Positions 24,886 through 34,347 of a stretch of DNA of 64,000 nucleotides are shown piece by piece. The stretch is taken from assembly GCA_963831535.1 (NCBI GenBank), contig CAWHQP010000001.1, positions 124,001 to 188,000 on the forward strand. Reading direction: 5' to 3'. Origin of the DNA: Bog-756 sp963831535 (GTDB lineage: Bacteria > Actinomycetota > Acidimicrobiia > Acidimicrobiales > RAAP-2). The position numbers were made by a program, and so were the translations under genes. Every line of letters starts with the position of its first letter. The stretch's first letter is position 1. The notes beneath the pieces were generated by a model, which saw only the letters and a program-made list of their open reading frames with translations, did not search any database and had not been told where the DNA came from.

Positions 24886-27456
24886 ATGAGAATCTCCATG
24901 ACCTCCAAGCGCTGGCGCCGCCTTCTTGCTGCGGCCGGCGCTTCGGCCATCGCCGCCCTCGCCATCGTGTTGCCGGTGCGGTCCGCCTCAGCGTCCAGCC
25001 CCGGGCCCGACACCGTCGGGGGCCTGACGCCCGGGATCGATCAAGCACGTCTGGCTCATCATCCTCGAGAACAAGTCCTACGACGAGACCTTCACCGGCC
25101 TCAACAACAACTCGTACCTCTGGCAGACCCTCCCCTCCGAGGGCGTCCTGCTGAAGAACTACTACGGCACCGGCCACTCCAGCATGGACAACTACATCGC
25201 CCTGGCCTCCGGGCAGGGCCCCCGAGGAGGACGTCCAAGAGGACTGCAGCGGCGTCGACACGCCGTTCGGCTCGCAACTCGACCATCACCACCACCGGCT
25301 CGGTCGGTGCGCGACACGCCCAACTGGAACTACGGCCAGGTCGTCTCGTCTGCTCGGAGCCAACGCTCCCCTCGGTGCCACGCCGTCGACCACCAACGGC
25401 TGCACCTACCCGACCGAGATCCCCACCCTCTTCGACCAGTTCAACGCAGCCGGCGTGAGCTGGAAGGGCTACGCCCAGGATCTCGGGGGCGCCCAGCCCA
25501 TCGGCTCCACCTCCTTCGTAGAGCGACAGCGTGCCCGGCCGTGACGACGGCGCCTGTGGCGCCCCGGGCACGCGCCACCAACAACCCGGTCGTCCAACCC
25601 CACCTACCTGACAGCGGAGTCCGCCGGGTACCCCTCCGACGTGACCAGCTACACCGTCGGCCTCGCTGGTGGCCGGCACGGGCACTGACCAACAATCCCC
25701 AGTACTCCGACCAGTACGTGGCCAAGCACTTCCCCTTCCCCTGGTTCGCCTCGCTGACCGGTGGCGGTGCACGGTCGATCCCGATGGGTACAGCCGCTCA
25801 CCGAGCCCCAGGCCACGCCGGCGGGGGACCAACTGCGACACCAACCACATCGCCAACCTGGACGACCCCAACCACGGCCTGATCCACGACCTCAACGCCA
25901 ACACGGTGCCGCAGTTCAGCTGGATCACCCCCGACAACTGCAGCGACGCCCACGACACCACGTGCAAGGGCAACAACCTGTCGGGGGCGTTCGGCCTCTA
26001 CACAGCGGGCCCCACGCCGGCCAGGTCAACCTCAACGACCCCATCTACAACCCGCCGGGCTTGCCGGCCGACGACCCCGAGGCCACCACGCCCCGGAACT
26101 TCACCGGCGGGCTCTACGCCTCGGATCTGTTCCTGGCCTACTACGTCCCGCTGATCGAGCAGTCGGCGGCCTACGCCAACGGCGGCCTGATCGACATCAC
26201 CTTCGACGAGGGGGAGCCGTCGTTCACCTACTCGGGCAACAGCTTCAACAACGTGCTGACCAACAGCAGCGTCGTCGACGGGACGTCCCGGCCATGCCCG
26301 CCGGACAGGGCACCTCGTCGCCCCAGAGCTCGGCCCCGGCCGACGCTCCCACCTACGGGACGCCCGGATCCACCGCACCGGGTGCCGACTCCATCTTCGG
26401 GGCCTACGGGATCTCGGCCGACGCTGCCGGTGAGAACATCGGCGGCACCAACGTCACCGACGAGCCCTACGGCCCCAACTCGACCCTCGGGACCAACGGG
26501 TCGGGCGACCAGCTCTACCCCGGTCCGGGCAACAACTCGTTCATCGACCGGCCGCCGGTCCTGCACCAGCCGAGCCACGCTGACTCCGGCGGACTGCGTG
26601 CCCGGCATCGTCCGGGGTGGTTCGGGCACCAGCCCGGGAGCCCGCACCGACACCGTCACCGGCGGCGGTGGGTCGAGCACCATCACTTATCCCACACCCG
26701 CCAGCGGCAACCCGTCCCTGGTCGGTGACGACACCGGCCGGGAGATCACCTCCATCACCATCGACGGCACCGCCGGTGGTCTACGGGACCACCGGCCTAC
26801 ACCACCGACTTCCCCAACGGGCTGTTCGTCGGTACCGTGTCGGACACCGGCGAGCCAGCAATCCCGACCAACAGCGGTGGGCCGACGGTGGCCGCATCGT
26901 TCGTGGCCATCGATGACGCCGGCAATCCCGTCCCCATCAGCGGCACGGTGACCAAGGTCATGCTCAGCGCCGAGGGTGACCCCAACGAGCCTCGACCCGG
27001 CCGCGCGGACACGGCCGACCCGCTGTTGGACGCCACCGATCCGACCCCGGGTGGCGGCGACACCGGAAGCGTCCTCATCAGCCCGTACATCAACCCGGGA
27101 ACTCGATGCCGACCACCAACTACAACCACTACAGCTGGCTGCGCACCATGGAGGACCTGTTCGACGTGTCCAGCTGCGCGGGCACCGCAACTGACGTCTC
27201 GCTCACCTACCCGGCCGGCACGACCGTCTGCGGTGGACTCGACGGGCTGGGTCACATCGGGTACGCCGCCCAGACCGGCCTCACCCCGTTCGGAGCGGAC
27301 GTCTTCAGCTCGCCCAGCGGCAACGGGTTCAACCCCAACCCCGGCAACCGGCGAGCCCCCGAGGCCCCGCTGGCGGTGGCCCTTCCCGCTGTGGGCATCC
27401 TGCTCATCGGCGGATACCTCGTCGTCCGTCGGCGCCGACACGGAGCAACCGCCTGA
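24886..27456 (+). pseudogene. Secreted phosphoesterase (acid phosphatase/phospholipase C family), broken by many frame changes
   Basis: Assembled across all three frames, this is one secreted enzyme of the PF04185 phosphoesterase family. A signal peptide (MRISMTSKRWRRLL to ASA) precedes KHVWLIILENKSYDETF (metal-binding ENxS/D motif), YYGTGHSSMDNYIALASGQ, TPNWNYGQVV, YPTEIPTLFDQF, FSWITPDNCSDAHD, LIDITFDEGE, then a C-terminal part ending RRAPEAPLAVALP, a hydrophobic stretch and RRRRHG. At least ten frame changes occur in 2.6 kb, yet no run between them looks decayed, and codon use remains normal. This suggests poor sequence quality or very recent damage rather than an old pseudogene. The family hydrolyses phosphate esters outside the cell, which fits the phosphate theme of the window and the shared C-terminal tag. 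Its hairpin terminator follows at 27491. Confidence 0.75.
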
Positions 27457-27490
27457 TGGACGCCGCCGTCGCTCCGGCAACAGCAGTCCC

Positions 27491-27521
27491 GAAGAGCCGG
27501 GCCTCAGCGGCCCGGCTCTTC
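27491..27521 (+). terminator. Strong hairpin terminator after the phosphoesterase gene
   Basis: A perfect 13-bp stem (GAAGAGCCGGGCC with its complement) and 5-base loop begin 35 bases after the stop at 27456. No T-run follows, as is common in actinobacteria. The next gene may start only 14 bases beyond it. Confidence 0.7.
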
Positions 27522-27534
27522 GGGCGCCCGCACC

Positions 27535-28086
27535 GTGGTGTTGATCGTGATCCTCGCCATCCTCGTCGCCACACTCGGCTGGGGAATCACTGGTCTGGTC
27601 AACCGGACCCGCCTGAATCCCTCCGATCCCCAGTCGTGGTTGCCCCGACAGCAGCTCGACCACCCGGTCGACAAGACGTTCGTCGGGACGGTGGCCCATC
27701 CGGCCCTGACTGTCGAGGGCGACTTCGTCGAGGTGAAGACGCCGGCCTTCTCGGCCCTGGCCGTGGTCGAGGGACCGGTGGTCCCCGGTGAAGGGCTACC
27801 CGTTCGTCAGGACTACACCACCTGCACCTGGACCATCTCACTCTCCCACGTCCACGGCACCGTTCCCATCTCGATAGCCGACTTCGACACGATCGACCAC
27901 GACCAGACGGTCTACAAGCCCTATCTGGTGCCCGGACACCCGACTCCGCCCGCCTCGCTCCACTCCGGCCAAGATCTGAGCTTCCAGATACGCGCGGTGA
28001 TGCCGGTCGGTGAAGGTCTCATGCGGTGGGCCCCTGACGGCAACAACATCGTGGCCAAGTGGGACTACCAAGTGGAGAACGATTGA
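27535..28086 (+). CDS. Membrane-anchored extracellular protein, unknown (183 aa)
   Basis: One N-terminal membrane segment (VLIVILAILVATLGWGITGLV, about 2-22) followed by a beta-rich extracellular domain with a single Cys in TTCTWTISLSHVHGTVPISIADFD. No family recognised. GTG 27535 is used because it opens directly into the membrane segment; there is no clear ribosome-binding site and the terminator hairpin ends 13 bases before it. It is followed on the same strand by a lipoprotein and a DUF2510-type protein, and all three look like a small secreted-protein cluster. Confidence 0.55.
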   Translation: MVLIVILAILVATLGWGITGLVNRTRLNPSDPQSWLPRQQLDHPVDKTFVGTVAHPALTVEGDFVEVKTPAFSALAVVEGPVVPGEGLPVRQDYTTCTWTISLSHVHGTVPISIADFDTIDHDQTVYKPYLVPGHPTPPASLHSGQDLSFQIRAVMPVGEGLMRWAPDGNNIVAKWDYQVEND

Positions 28087-28162
28087 CGTCACCACGGTGC
28101 GACAACCCCTTCCCGGACCGAACCAGATCGATCCCGGTCCTCCGACTGGTGAGCGAACCGAC

Positions 28163-28687
28163 ATGACCGGCGCGCTCCGGAGTTCCTGGGCGTCCGTTCT
28201 CCTCCTGGCCTTGGCCGTCGGCACCGCGGCCTGCGGCGGGAATGCCACTGCCCAGCCGGCGGCCGGTCGCTCGTCCACCGTTGCGCCGTCGGTCCCACCG
28301 AACCGGTCAGCCCGCCTGGTCGCCCCGAAAACCACAGCAGTTGAGGACACCCGGTACCTGACCGACGTGGCCAAGGCCGATTCCGACCTCGCCACCTATG
28401 TCCAACAGCAGGGCAACGTCGCCTTGCAAGCCATGCTCACCGACGGTACGGCCTTCTGCGCCTTCCTACGCAGGGGCGGGGGTATCGACAACGCTCTCCT
28501 GGCCGTGGTCATCGGGGCCAAGGGCGTGGAGTCGGCAACCCATCTGCCGGCCGCGGTGGCCACGTTCAACACCATGGAGGCCATGGCCCTCCTTGACCTG
28601 TGTCCCACCGAGCAGTCGCTGGTGCCGGCAACGGTACGGACCAAAATCCACCAACTGGGCCGGACTCTCGCTCCGTCGTCGGCGTGA
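28163..28687 (+). CDS. Putative lipoprotein (174 aa)
   Basis: Begins MTGALRSSWASVLLLALAVG with a lipobox ending GTAAC, so Cys24 or nearby would be lipidated. The mature part has a disordered Ala/Pro/Ser stretch, then a helical domain with two Cys (in AFCAFLRRGGGID and LDLCPTEQS) that could form a disulfide. No family is recognised with certainty. The start at ATG 28163 is chosen over a longer frame because it gives a proper lipoprotein signal. Confidence 0.65.
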   Translation: MTGALRSSWASVLLLALAVGTAACGGNATAQPAAGRSSTVAPSVPPNRSARLVAPKTTAVEDTRYLTDVAKADSDLATYVQQQGNVALQAMLTDGTAFCAFLRRGGGIDNALLAVVIGAKGVESATHLPAAVATFNTMEAMALLDLCPTEQSLVPATVRTKIHQLGRTLAPSSA

Positions 28688-28706
28688 GCGAGGCGACGGA
28701 GGGCAC

Positions 28707-29459
28707 ATGAGCTCTTCCCAGCCGCCACCGGGATACTGGCTGGCCTCAGACGGCCGGTGGTACGCCCCGGATCTCCACCCTGACGCCCGGCCGTCCGCTC
28801 CGGGTCCATACCGCACCGGGATCAGCCGTGCTGAGATCGGTAACCGGTCTCCGTCTACCCACCCGGGCCGGCCGGGTGATGCCCGCAGGGCGGTACGGAG
28901 CCCGTGGGTGTGGGGCACCGGCCTGGCCACCGTCCTCATGCTGGCCATCCTCATCGCTACGGGACCGGGACACGGCCGGCCGACAACGGCGCAACGTTCC
29001 ACTTCAGCCTCGACTCGGGGTGTTGGCTCCGCCGCGTCGGGTGCGCTTCGGTCCACCCCGGGAGCACCCGCGGGAGCCGCCGTTCCGATGGCTGCGCCGA
29101 GCGCCACGTCGGTGGGGGTCACCCCGGCCTCCGTGGCGGCCTCCCCGGAGGCGGCATCGGGGGTGGGGGCTGGCCCGCCCGTGGGTGACGTGTCCGTCAG
29201 CCAGTGTGTGCTCGACCCGAGCGACGCCCAGCGTGCCGTGGTCAACGGGACGGTGGTCAACCACGACACCCACATGGACGACTACACCTTCACCCTCACC
29301 ATCGACCAGGGCGGCCAGACCGTGGGCTCAGCCGTCGTCACCGATGACGCTGTCGGGTCGGGCGCCACCTCGCCGTGGTCGGCACTGGGATCGGTGTCAG
29401 CAGTCACGGGTGCCGAGCTCACCTGCTCGGTGACGTTCGTGTCGCGGACCTCGCTGTAG
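28707..29459 (+). CDS. DUF2510-type membrane protein with extracellular FxLyD-like domain
   Basis: A 250-aa protein. The N-terminus SQPPPGYWLASDGRWYAP matches the DUF2510 or GYWLASDGRWY type; a membrane segment follows at about 70-85, then a long Ala/Ser/Thr/Pro linker and a beta domain (about 165-250) with VVNHDTHMDDYTFTLTIDQGG and two Cys, resembling FxLyD domains. Ribosome-binding site GGAGGG precedes ATG 28707. It lies 19 bases after the lipoprotein gene. Role unknown. Confidence 0.6.
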   Translation: MSSSQPPPGYWLASDGRWYAPDLHPDARPSAPGPYRTGISRAEIGNRSPSTHPGRPGDARRAVRSPWVWGTGLATVLMLAILIATGPGHGRPTTAQRSTSASTRGVGSAASGALRSTPGAPAGAAVPMAAPSATSVGVTPASVAASPEAASGVGAGPPVGDVSVSQCVLDPSDAQRAVVNGTVVNHDTHMDDYTFTLTIDQGGQTVGSAVVTDDAVGSGATSPWSALGSVSAVTGAELTCSVTFVSRTSL

Positions 29460-29506
29460 CACCCATTTCACACTCCTGGTCCCCCGGAGCGGGTGTCTCC
29501 CGTCGG

Positions 29507-30025
29507 TTACCCTTCGTCGATCTCCCAGCGAGCACGGAGGTCGACCAGCCAGTCGGGCAGGTCGATGGCCGGGTCGGGCAGCGCTTCGGCCCCCTGAGCC
29601 TCGAGGGCGGCTTGGAACAGCTCGGGCCGGTCGCCCCATGACCGGGGGTCGCCCATCATCACCTCGAGCAGCACCGTTCCCTCCGGCCCGGACACGAACG
29701 GTCCGAAGGCCGCGCCCCGGGGTAGTTCGACGTGGGTGCCGGCCGGGCAGTGGCGGTCGCCGCACCACATCTCCCCGCTGACCACGAAGATGACATGCGG
29801 GCTGTAGTGGCCGTGGCGGCGGATGACCATGCCCGGGTCCCACCGTGCGTAGAGGGAGAGGTACTGGGGATCGGGCGAGAAGGCCAACCACTTCTCCCAC
29901 ACCGACGCCACGCTGCCGTCGGCTCGGCGGATCGACTTGACCTGTTGCCAGCCCATATCGGGATCGTCGAGGTGACGGAAGGTGGGCTCGAGGTCGGGGA
30001 TCCTCACCTCCGGTGGATCGGACAC
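29507..30025 (-). CDS. Cupin-domain protein
   Basis: A 172-aa single-domain cupin: GMVIRRHGHYSPHVIFVVSGE is the first cupin motif with three candidate metal His residues, followed by CPAGTHVELPRGAAFGPFVSG as the second motif. No signal peptide. GTG 30025 is chosen because it falls 17 bases after the upstream VOC gene's stop; longer in-frame starts overlap that gene. Enzymatic role unknown; cupins of this size include dioxygenases and isomerases. Probably co-transcribed with the VOC gene. Confidence 0.65.
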   Translation of the reverse strand: MSDPPEVRIPDLEPTFRHLDDPDMGWQQVKSIRRADGSVASVWEKWLAFSPDPQYLSLYARWDPGMVIRRHGHYSPHVIFVVSGEMWCGDRHCPAGTHVELPRGAAFGPFVSGPEGTVLLEVMMGDPRSWGDRPELFQAALEAQGAEALPDPAIDLPDWLVDLRARWEIDEG

Positions 30026-30042
30026 GTCGTCGTCCGCCGGCG

Positions 30043-30483
30043 CTAGGCGACGGACGATGTGCAGTTGAACATCCAGCGCACACCAAACCGATCGGCGCAG
30101 GTTCCCCAGTACGCACCCCATGGCATGTCCTGCAGTCCGAACGCGTCGGTGCCACCTTCGGAGAGCAGCCCGAACAGACGCTCGGTCTCCTGCCGGTCGT
30201 CGAGTTCGAGGTTGATGGTCATGTTGTTACCGGTGCGCAGCTGGTGTCCCGCCGACTCGAGCATGTCCGTGGCCATCAGGACGTGGCCGCCCAGGATGGG
30301 CAGCTCGATGTGCATGATCAGCTGCTGCTCCGCTGGGGCGAGCGGGGGGCTGCCCGGCGGCGGGGGCATGTCACCCATCCGCACCACGGGGCCCTCGGGC
30401 GCGGTACCGAACACCGACCCGTAGAAGGTAAACGCCGCCTCCGTGTCGCCCATGAAGTTGAGATAGGTGCTGACCCGCTGCAT
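30043..30483 (-). CDS. VOC-superfamily protein of the PhnB type
   Basis: A 146-aa protein with the PhnB-like pattern: YLNFMGDTEAAFTFYGSVFG at the start, a central IMHIELPILGGHVLMATDM strand and a LSEGGTDAFGLQDMPWGAYWGTCADRFGVRWMFN ending (split by the conserved Trp). PhnB-like proteins are members of the glyoxalase/bleomycin-resistance fold and mostly lack a proven activity. The ribosome-binding site AAAGGAC is seen before ATG 30483. Confidence 0.8.
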   Translation of the reverse strand: MQRVSTYLNFMGDTEAAFTFYGSVFGTAPEGPVVRMGDMPPPPGSPPLAPAEQQLIMHIELPILGGHVLMATDMLESAGHQLRTGNNMTINLELDDRQETERLFGLLSEGGTDAFGLQDMPWGAYWGTCADRFGVRWMFNCTSSVA

Positions 30484-30796
30484 AGGGCCGTCCTTTCGTC
30501 GTGCGACAGTACTCTCGCCAAGCCGACGAGCGTCTCCTTGGCGACAGCGGCGACAGTACTGCGAATCGGACGATCACGAGGGCCCTCAGCCTGGAACCGA
30601 AGTTCAGATGGCGGTCAGTGCCCCCGCCCGTCCGAGTTCCTCGGCCACCGGCCATCCTTGGTCGGTCGTGATCAAGACCGCGGCGACTAATCGAATTGCC
30701 GTAGCGACGACTCCCTCACCACCTCGGTCGAACTGGATCTTCCTCCGCACTTCCTGCCCCTGATGCTCGACAAAGGCGACCGGGCCACCGGTCGAA
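30484..30796. other. Intergenic region between ilvC and the VOC gene
   Basis: No supported gene. A 48-codon minus-strand frame (30604-30750) is open but has AT-rich third positions and no ribosome-binding site. An imperfect near-repeat of CGACAGTACT occurs twice (30504 and 30551 areas). The 3' end holds the ilvC terminator candidate. Confidence 0.5.
30778..30793 (-). terminator. Candidate terminator of ilvBNC
   Basis: GACCGG/CCGGTC, a perfect 6-bp stem with a 4-base loop, sits three bases after the ilvC stop and is followed on the minus strand by GCCTTTGTC. Short, so only moderately convincing. Confidence 0.4.
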
Positions 30797-31822
30797 TCAG
30801 CCTCCGGAGATGTCCTGGATCTTCTGCTTGCCGGCGGTGACGAACGGCATCATGTCCCGCAGGTCGGCGCCCACCTTCTCGATGGGATGGTCGAAACCGG
30901 CCTGGCGTAGGGCCTTGTAGTTAGGACGGCCGTTGGCGTTCTCGGCCACCCACTCCTTGGCGAAGGTGCCGTCCTGGATCTCGCCCAGGATGGCCTTCAT
31001 CTCCTCGCGGACCGCCTCGTTGATCACCCTCGGACCCCGGGTCAGGTCGCCGTACTCGGCCGTGTCCGAGATGGAGAAGCGCATGCCGCTGATCCCCTGC
31101 TCGTACATCAGGTCGACGATGAGCTTCAACTCGTGGAGGCACTCGAAGTAGGCCGACTCCGGCTGGTAGCCCGCCCCGACCAGCGTCTCGTAGCCCGCCT
31201 GCACCAGGGCGGTCAGCCCGCCGCACAGGACGACCTGTTCGCCGAACAGGTCGGTCTCGGTCTCCTCGGCGAAGGTGGTGTCGAGCACGCCGGCCCGGGT
31301 GGCCCCGATGGCGTGGGCGTAGGACAGGGCGAGGTCGTGGGCCTTGCCCGAGGGATCGGCGGACACCGCCACCAGGGAGGGCACACCACCTCCCTCGGTG
31401 TAGGTGCGCCGGACCAGGTGGCCCGGGCCCTTCGGGGCCACCATGGCCACGTCGACGTCGGCCGGCGGGGTGATCAGGCCGAAGCGGATGTTGAAGCCGT
31501 GGGCGAAGAACAGGGCGTCGCCGGCATTGAGGTGGGGGGCGATCTCTGCCTCGTAGACCGCCGCCTGCTCGGTGTCGGGCAGGAGGATCATGATCACGTC
31601 GGCCTCGGCGGTTGCGTCGGCCACCGAGAGGACCCGCAGTCCGGCCTCCTCGGCCTTCTGACGGGAGCTCGACCCCTCCCGCAGGGCCACCCGGACGTCG
31701 ACCCCGCTCTCGGACAGGTTGAGGGCGTGGGCGTGGCCCTGGGACCCGTACCCGATCACCGCCACCTTTCGATTCCCGATGAGGCTCGGGTCGGCGTCCT
31801 TCTCGTAGTACAGCGTGGCCAT
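30797..31822 (-). CDS. ilvC: Ketol-acid reductoisomerase
   Basis: Third enzyme of valine/isoleucine synthesis: NADPH-dependent isomerisation and reduction of acetohydroxy acids. The 341-aa class I enzyme shows VAVIGYGSQGHAHALNL (Rossmann fold), MVAPKGPGHLVRRTYTEGGGVP and the C-terminal knotted domain with DLFGEQVVLCGG and the metal-binding Glu/Asp residues, ECLHELKLIVDLMYE, and SDTAEYGD. Start at ATG 31822, with GGCAGG about nine bases before; a TTG three codons upstream is less likely. Five bases after ilvN. Confidence 0.97.
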   Translation of the reverse strand: MATLYYEKDADPSLIGNRKVAVIGYGSQGHAHALNLSESGVDVRVALREGSSSRQKAEEAGLRVLSVADATAEADVIMILLPDTEQAAVYEAEIAPHLNAGDALFFAHGFNIRFGLITPPADVDVAMVAPKGPGHLVRRTYTEGGGVPSLVAVSADPSGKAHDLALSYAHAIGATRAGVLDTTFAEETETDLFGEQVVLCGGLTALVQAGYETLVGAGYQPESAYFECLHELKLIVDLMYEQGISGMRFSISDTAEYGDLTRGPRVINEAVREEMKAILGEIQDGTFAKEWVAENANGRPNYKALRQAGFDHPIEKVGADLRDMMPFVTAGKQKIQDISGG

Positions 31823-31827
31823 CGTGA

Positions 31828-32397
31828 TCAACCTGCCTTCTCTGTGTCGTGTCCGGTCGGGGAATTCGCCAAATGGAGCGGCCCGTGGTCTCCGGACCGG
31901 TCCAGCTTAGGCAACGCCACACGCCCGGTCCGCTGCATCTCCACGATCCCGTAGGTGCGGATGAGGTCCTCGAAGTCGTCGAGCTTGGTGGGGGCGCCCT
32001 CGAGGGCCACGGTCAGCCGGTCGTGGCCGACGTCGACGATCTTGCCCTCGAACACCCCGACCAGCTGGATGATCTGGCCCCGGGTGTCGGGTCCGGCCTC
32101 GAGGGTGGCCATCAACAACTCCCGCTCGCGGGCCAGGGCCGGATCCAGCTCGGTGATCGACACCACCGGGATGAGCTTGTCCAGCTGCTTCATGATCTGG
32201 TCAAGGGGTGCCGACTCCACGTCGACGACAATGGTGATCCGACTGAACCGCTCGTTGTCCGACGGGGCCACGGCCAGGCTGAAGATGTTGTAGCCGCGCC
32301 GGGAAAACAGCCCGGCCACCCGGGCCAGGACACCGGCCTTGTTCTCCACCAGGACAGTGAGGGTGTGGTGGCGCTTGTCGGCGCCGTAGACGCTCAC
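31828..32397 (-). CDS. ilvN: Acetolactate synthase regulatory subunit
   Basis: Small subunit that activates acetolactate synthase and confers valine feedback inhibition. The 189-aa protein has an N-terminal ACT domain (HTLTVLVENKAGVLARVAGLFSRRGYNIFSLAV, split at the conserved Gly residues) and a second ACT-like domain ending in LDDFEDLIRTYGIVEMQRTGR. GTG 32397 overlaps the ilvB stop (GTGA), and five bases separate it from ilvC, so the three genes form one operon. Confidence 0.96.
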   Translation of the reverse strand: MSVYGADKRHHTLTVLVENKAGVLARVAGLFSRRGYNIFSLAVAPSDNERFSRITIVVDVESAPLDQIMKQLDKLIPVVSITELDPALARERELLMATLEAGPDTRGQIIQLVGVFEGKIVDVGHDRLTVALEGAPTKLDDFEDLIRTYGIVEMQRTGRVALPKLDRSGDHGPLHLANSPTGHDTEKAG

Positions 32398-34217
32398 CGG
32401 CTTTCCCCCTCGGTGAGGGAGGGATCGACGACGATGTCGTCATTGGAAGCGCCGGCGGCCACCATGGGGAAGACCTTCTCGAAGGCGTCGGTCCGGAAGT
32501 CGATGACGACCGGCCGGTCGTCGATGCTGTTGGCCTTGTCGATGGCCGACGCCACCTCCTCGGTCGACTCCACCCGGATACCGGTGCACCCCATGGATTC
32601 GGCCCATCCCACGTAGTCGGGAAGATCGGGCGACAGATACACCTCGGAGTACCGCTCCTCATAGAACATCTCCTGCCACTGGCGCACCATGCCCAGATAG
32701 GCGTTGTTCAGGATGGCGATCTTGACCGGGATCCGCTCGGAGCTGGCCGTGACCAGCTCCTGGGCCGTCATCTGGAAGCAGCCGTCGCCGTCGACGGCCC
32801 ACACCATCTTGTCCGGCCGTCCGACCTTGGCCCCGATGGCCGCGGGCACGGCGAAACCCATCGTGCCGAGGCCTCCGGAGTTGACCCAGGTGTAGGGGTA
32901 GTCGAACTGCCACCACTGGGAGGCGAACATCTGGTGCTGGCCCACGCCTGAGGCCACGATGGTGTCGTCGGGGGTGGCGTCCCGCAGGGCCTCCAGGACG
33001 AACTGCGGTTTGAGGGCGCCCGATCCGGGCTGCTGGTCGTAGACGAGGGGGTAGCGCCGCTGCCACTCGCTCAGCTGCGACCGCCACGGGATGAGCCGGT
33101 CCCGGGGATGGGCGTCGGCCACCGACCCGGAGACGGCCGGTGCGCCCGAGACGGCGTCGCTCGGGGAGCCGCCCCGGCCGCCCCGGGTCGTGTCGGCGTG
33201 CGGGAGCCCGAGGTCGGCCAGGGCCACCAGCAGCTCCTCGATGACCAGCCGGCAGTCTCCGGCGACGGCCACGTCGGCCCGGCGCACCTTGTTGTGCTCG
33301 GCCGGGTCGATGTCCACGTGGATGATCTTGGCCTCGGGGGCGAAGGCGTCGACCCGGCCGGTGACCCGGTCGTCGAAGCGGCTGCCCAGGGCGATCAGCA
33401 GGTCCGAGCGCTGCATGGACGTGACCGCGGTGTAGTTGCCGTGCATGCCCGGCATGCCCAGGCACAAGGGATGCGAGTCGGGAAACGAACCCCGGGCCAT
33501 CAGGGTGGTGACCACCGGGATGCCGGTCCGCTCGGCCAGCTCACGCAGCGCATCGGCAGCTCGGGCTTTCAGGATCCCGCCGCCGGCGTAGATCACCGGA
33601 CGTTCGGCCGCCAACAGCAGCTCGGCCGCCCTGCGGATCTGAACCGGGTCACCAGTGGTCATCGGGTGGTAGCCGGGCAGGTCGAGCTCGGAGGGCTCCG
33701 GCCAGTACCACTCCATCCTGGAGTTGGCGATGTCCTTCGGGATGTCGATCAGGACGGGGCCGGGACGACCGGTGGTGGCCACGTGGAACGCCTCGGCCAC
33801 CACCCGGGGGATGTCCCGCACATCGGTGATCAGCCAGTTGTGCTTGGTGATCCCCATGGTGATCCCGGTTATGTCGCTCTCCTGGAAGGCGTCGGTCCCG
33901 ATGGCCGAGGTGGCCACCTGTCCCGTCACCACCACCAGGGGGATCGAGTCCATGTAGGCGTCAGCCAACGGGGTCACGATGTTGGTGGCCCCCGGGCCGC
34001 TCGTGACCATGGCCACGCCGGGACGGCCGGTGACCTGGGCGTAGCCCTCGGCCATGTGGCCTGCTCCCTGCTCGTGCCGTACCAGGATGTGGCGGATGGA
34101 GGAGTCGAGGATCGGGTCGTAGACGGGCAGGATGGCACCGCCGGGGAGCCCGAACATCACCTCCACCTGCTGCATCTCCAAGCTCTTGATCAGCGCCTGT
34201 GCTCCTGTCAGTTCCAT
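32394..34217 (-). CDS. ilvB: Acetolactate synthase catalytic subunit
   Basis: Thiamine-diphosphate enzyme that condenses pyruvate to acetolactate. The 607-aa protein shows the catalytic Glu in VRHEQGAGHMAEGYA, AMVTSGPGATN, the FAD-binding middle domain with SRFDDRVTG, and the TPP/Mg motif GDGCFQMTAQEL ending in NN. ATG 34217 has AGGGAG upstream. A longer in-frame reading extends to 34571 but crosses the attenuator and leader, so it is rejected. An insertion of about 25 Gly/Ser/Pro residues (TTRGGRGGSPSDAVSGAPAV region) before WRSQLSEW is specific to this protein. Confidence 0.96.
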   Translation of the reverse strand: MELTGAQALIKSLEMQQVEVMFGLPGGAILPVYDPILDSSIRHILVRHEQGAGHMAEGYAQVTGRPGVAMVTSGPGATNIVTPLADAYMDSIPLVVVTGQVATSAIGTDAFQESDITGITMGITKHNWLITDVRDIPRVVAEAFHVATTGRPGPVLIDIPKDIANSRMEWYWPEPSELDLPGYHPMTTGDPVQIRRAAELLLAAERPVIYAGGGILKARAADALRELAERTGIPVVTTLMARGSFPDSHPLCLGMPGMHGNYTAVTSMQRSDLLIALGSRFDDRVTGRVDAFAPEAKIIHVDIDPAEHNKVRRADVAVAGDCRLVIEELLVALADLGLPHADTTRGGRGGSPSDAVSGAPAVSGSVADAHPRDRLIPWRSQLSEWQRRYPLVYDQQPGSGALKPQFVLEALRDATPDDTIVASGVGQHQMFASQWWQFDYPYTWVNSGGLGTMGFAVPAAIGAKVGRPDKMVWAVDGDGCFQMTAQELVTASSERIPVKIAILNNAYLGMVRQWQEMFYEERYSEVYLSPDLPDYVGWAESMGCTGIRVESTEEVASAIDKANSIDDRPVVIDFRTDAFEKVFPMVAAGASNDDIVVDPSLTEGESR

Positions 34218-34316
34218 CGGGTGCTCCCTTTTCGGCTGTTTCGTACTGCGGTGTTCGGGTTGCGGGGTAGTCGAATTGTGCGGTTCGGGCGTCGTGGCGG
34301 ATTTGTGTCGGGACAT

Positions 34317-34344
34317 GAAAACGACCTCCCACCGGGGGAGGTCG
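34317..34344 (-). terminator. ilvBNC attenuator terminator
   Basis: On the minus strand CGACCTCCC and GGGAGGTCG form a perfect 9-bp stem with a 5-base loop and are followed at once by TTTT. It sits between the leader peptide and ilvB, 100 bases before the ilvB ATG. Confidence 0.88.
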
Positions 34345-34347
34345 AAA

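Noticed and set aside
30604..30750. 48-codon minus-strand frame downstream of ilvC
   Set aside because: AT-rich third positions unlike other genes here, no ribosome-binding site, no recognisable family.
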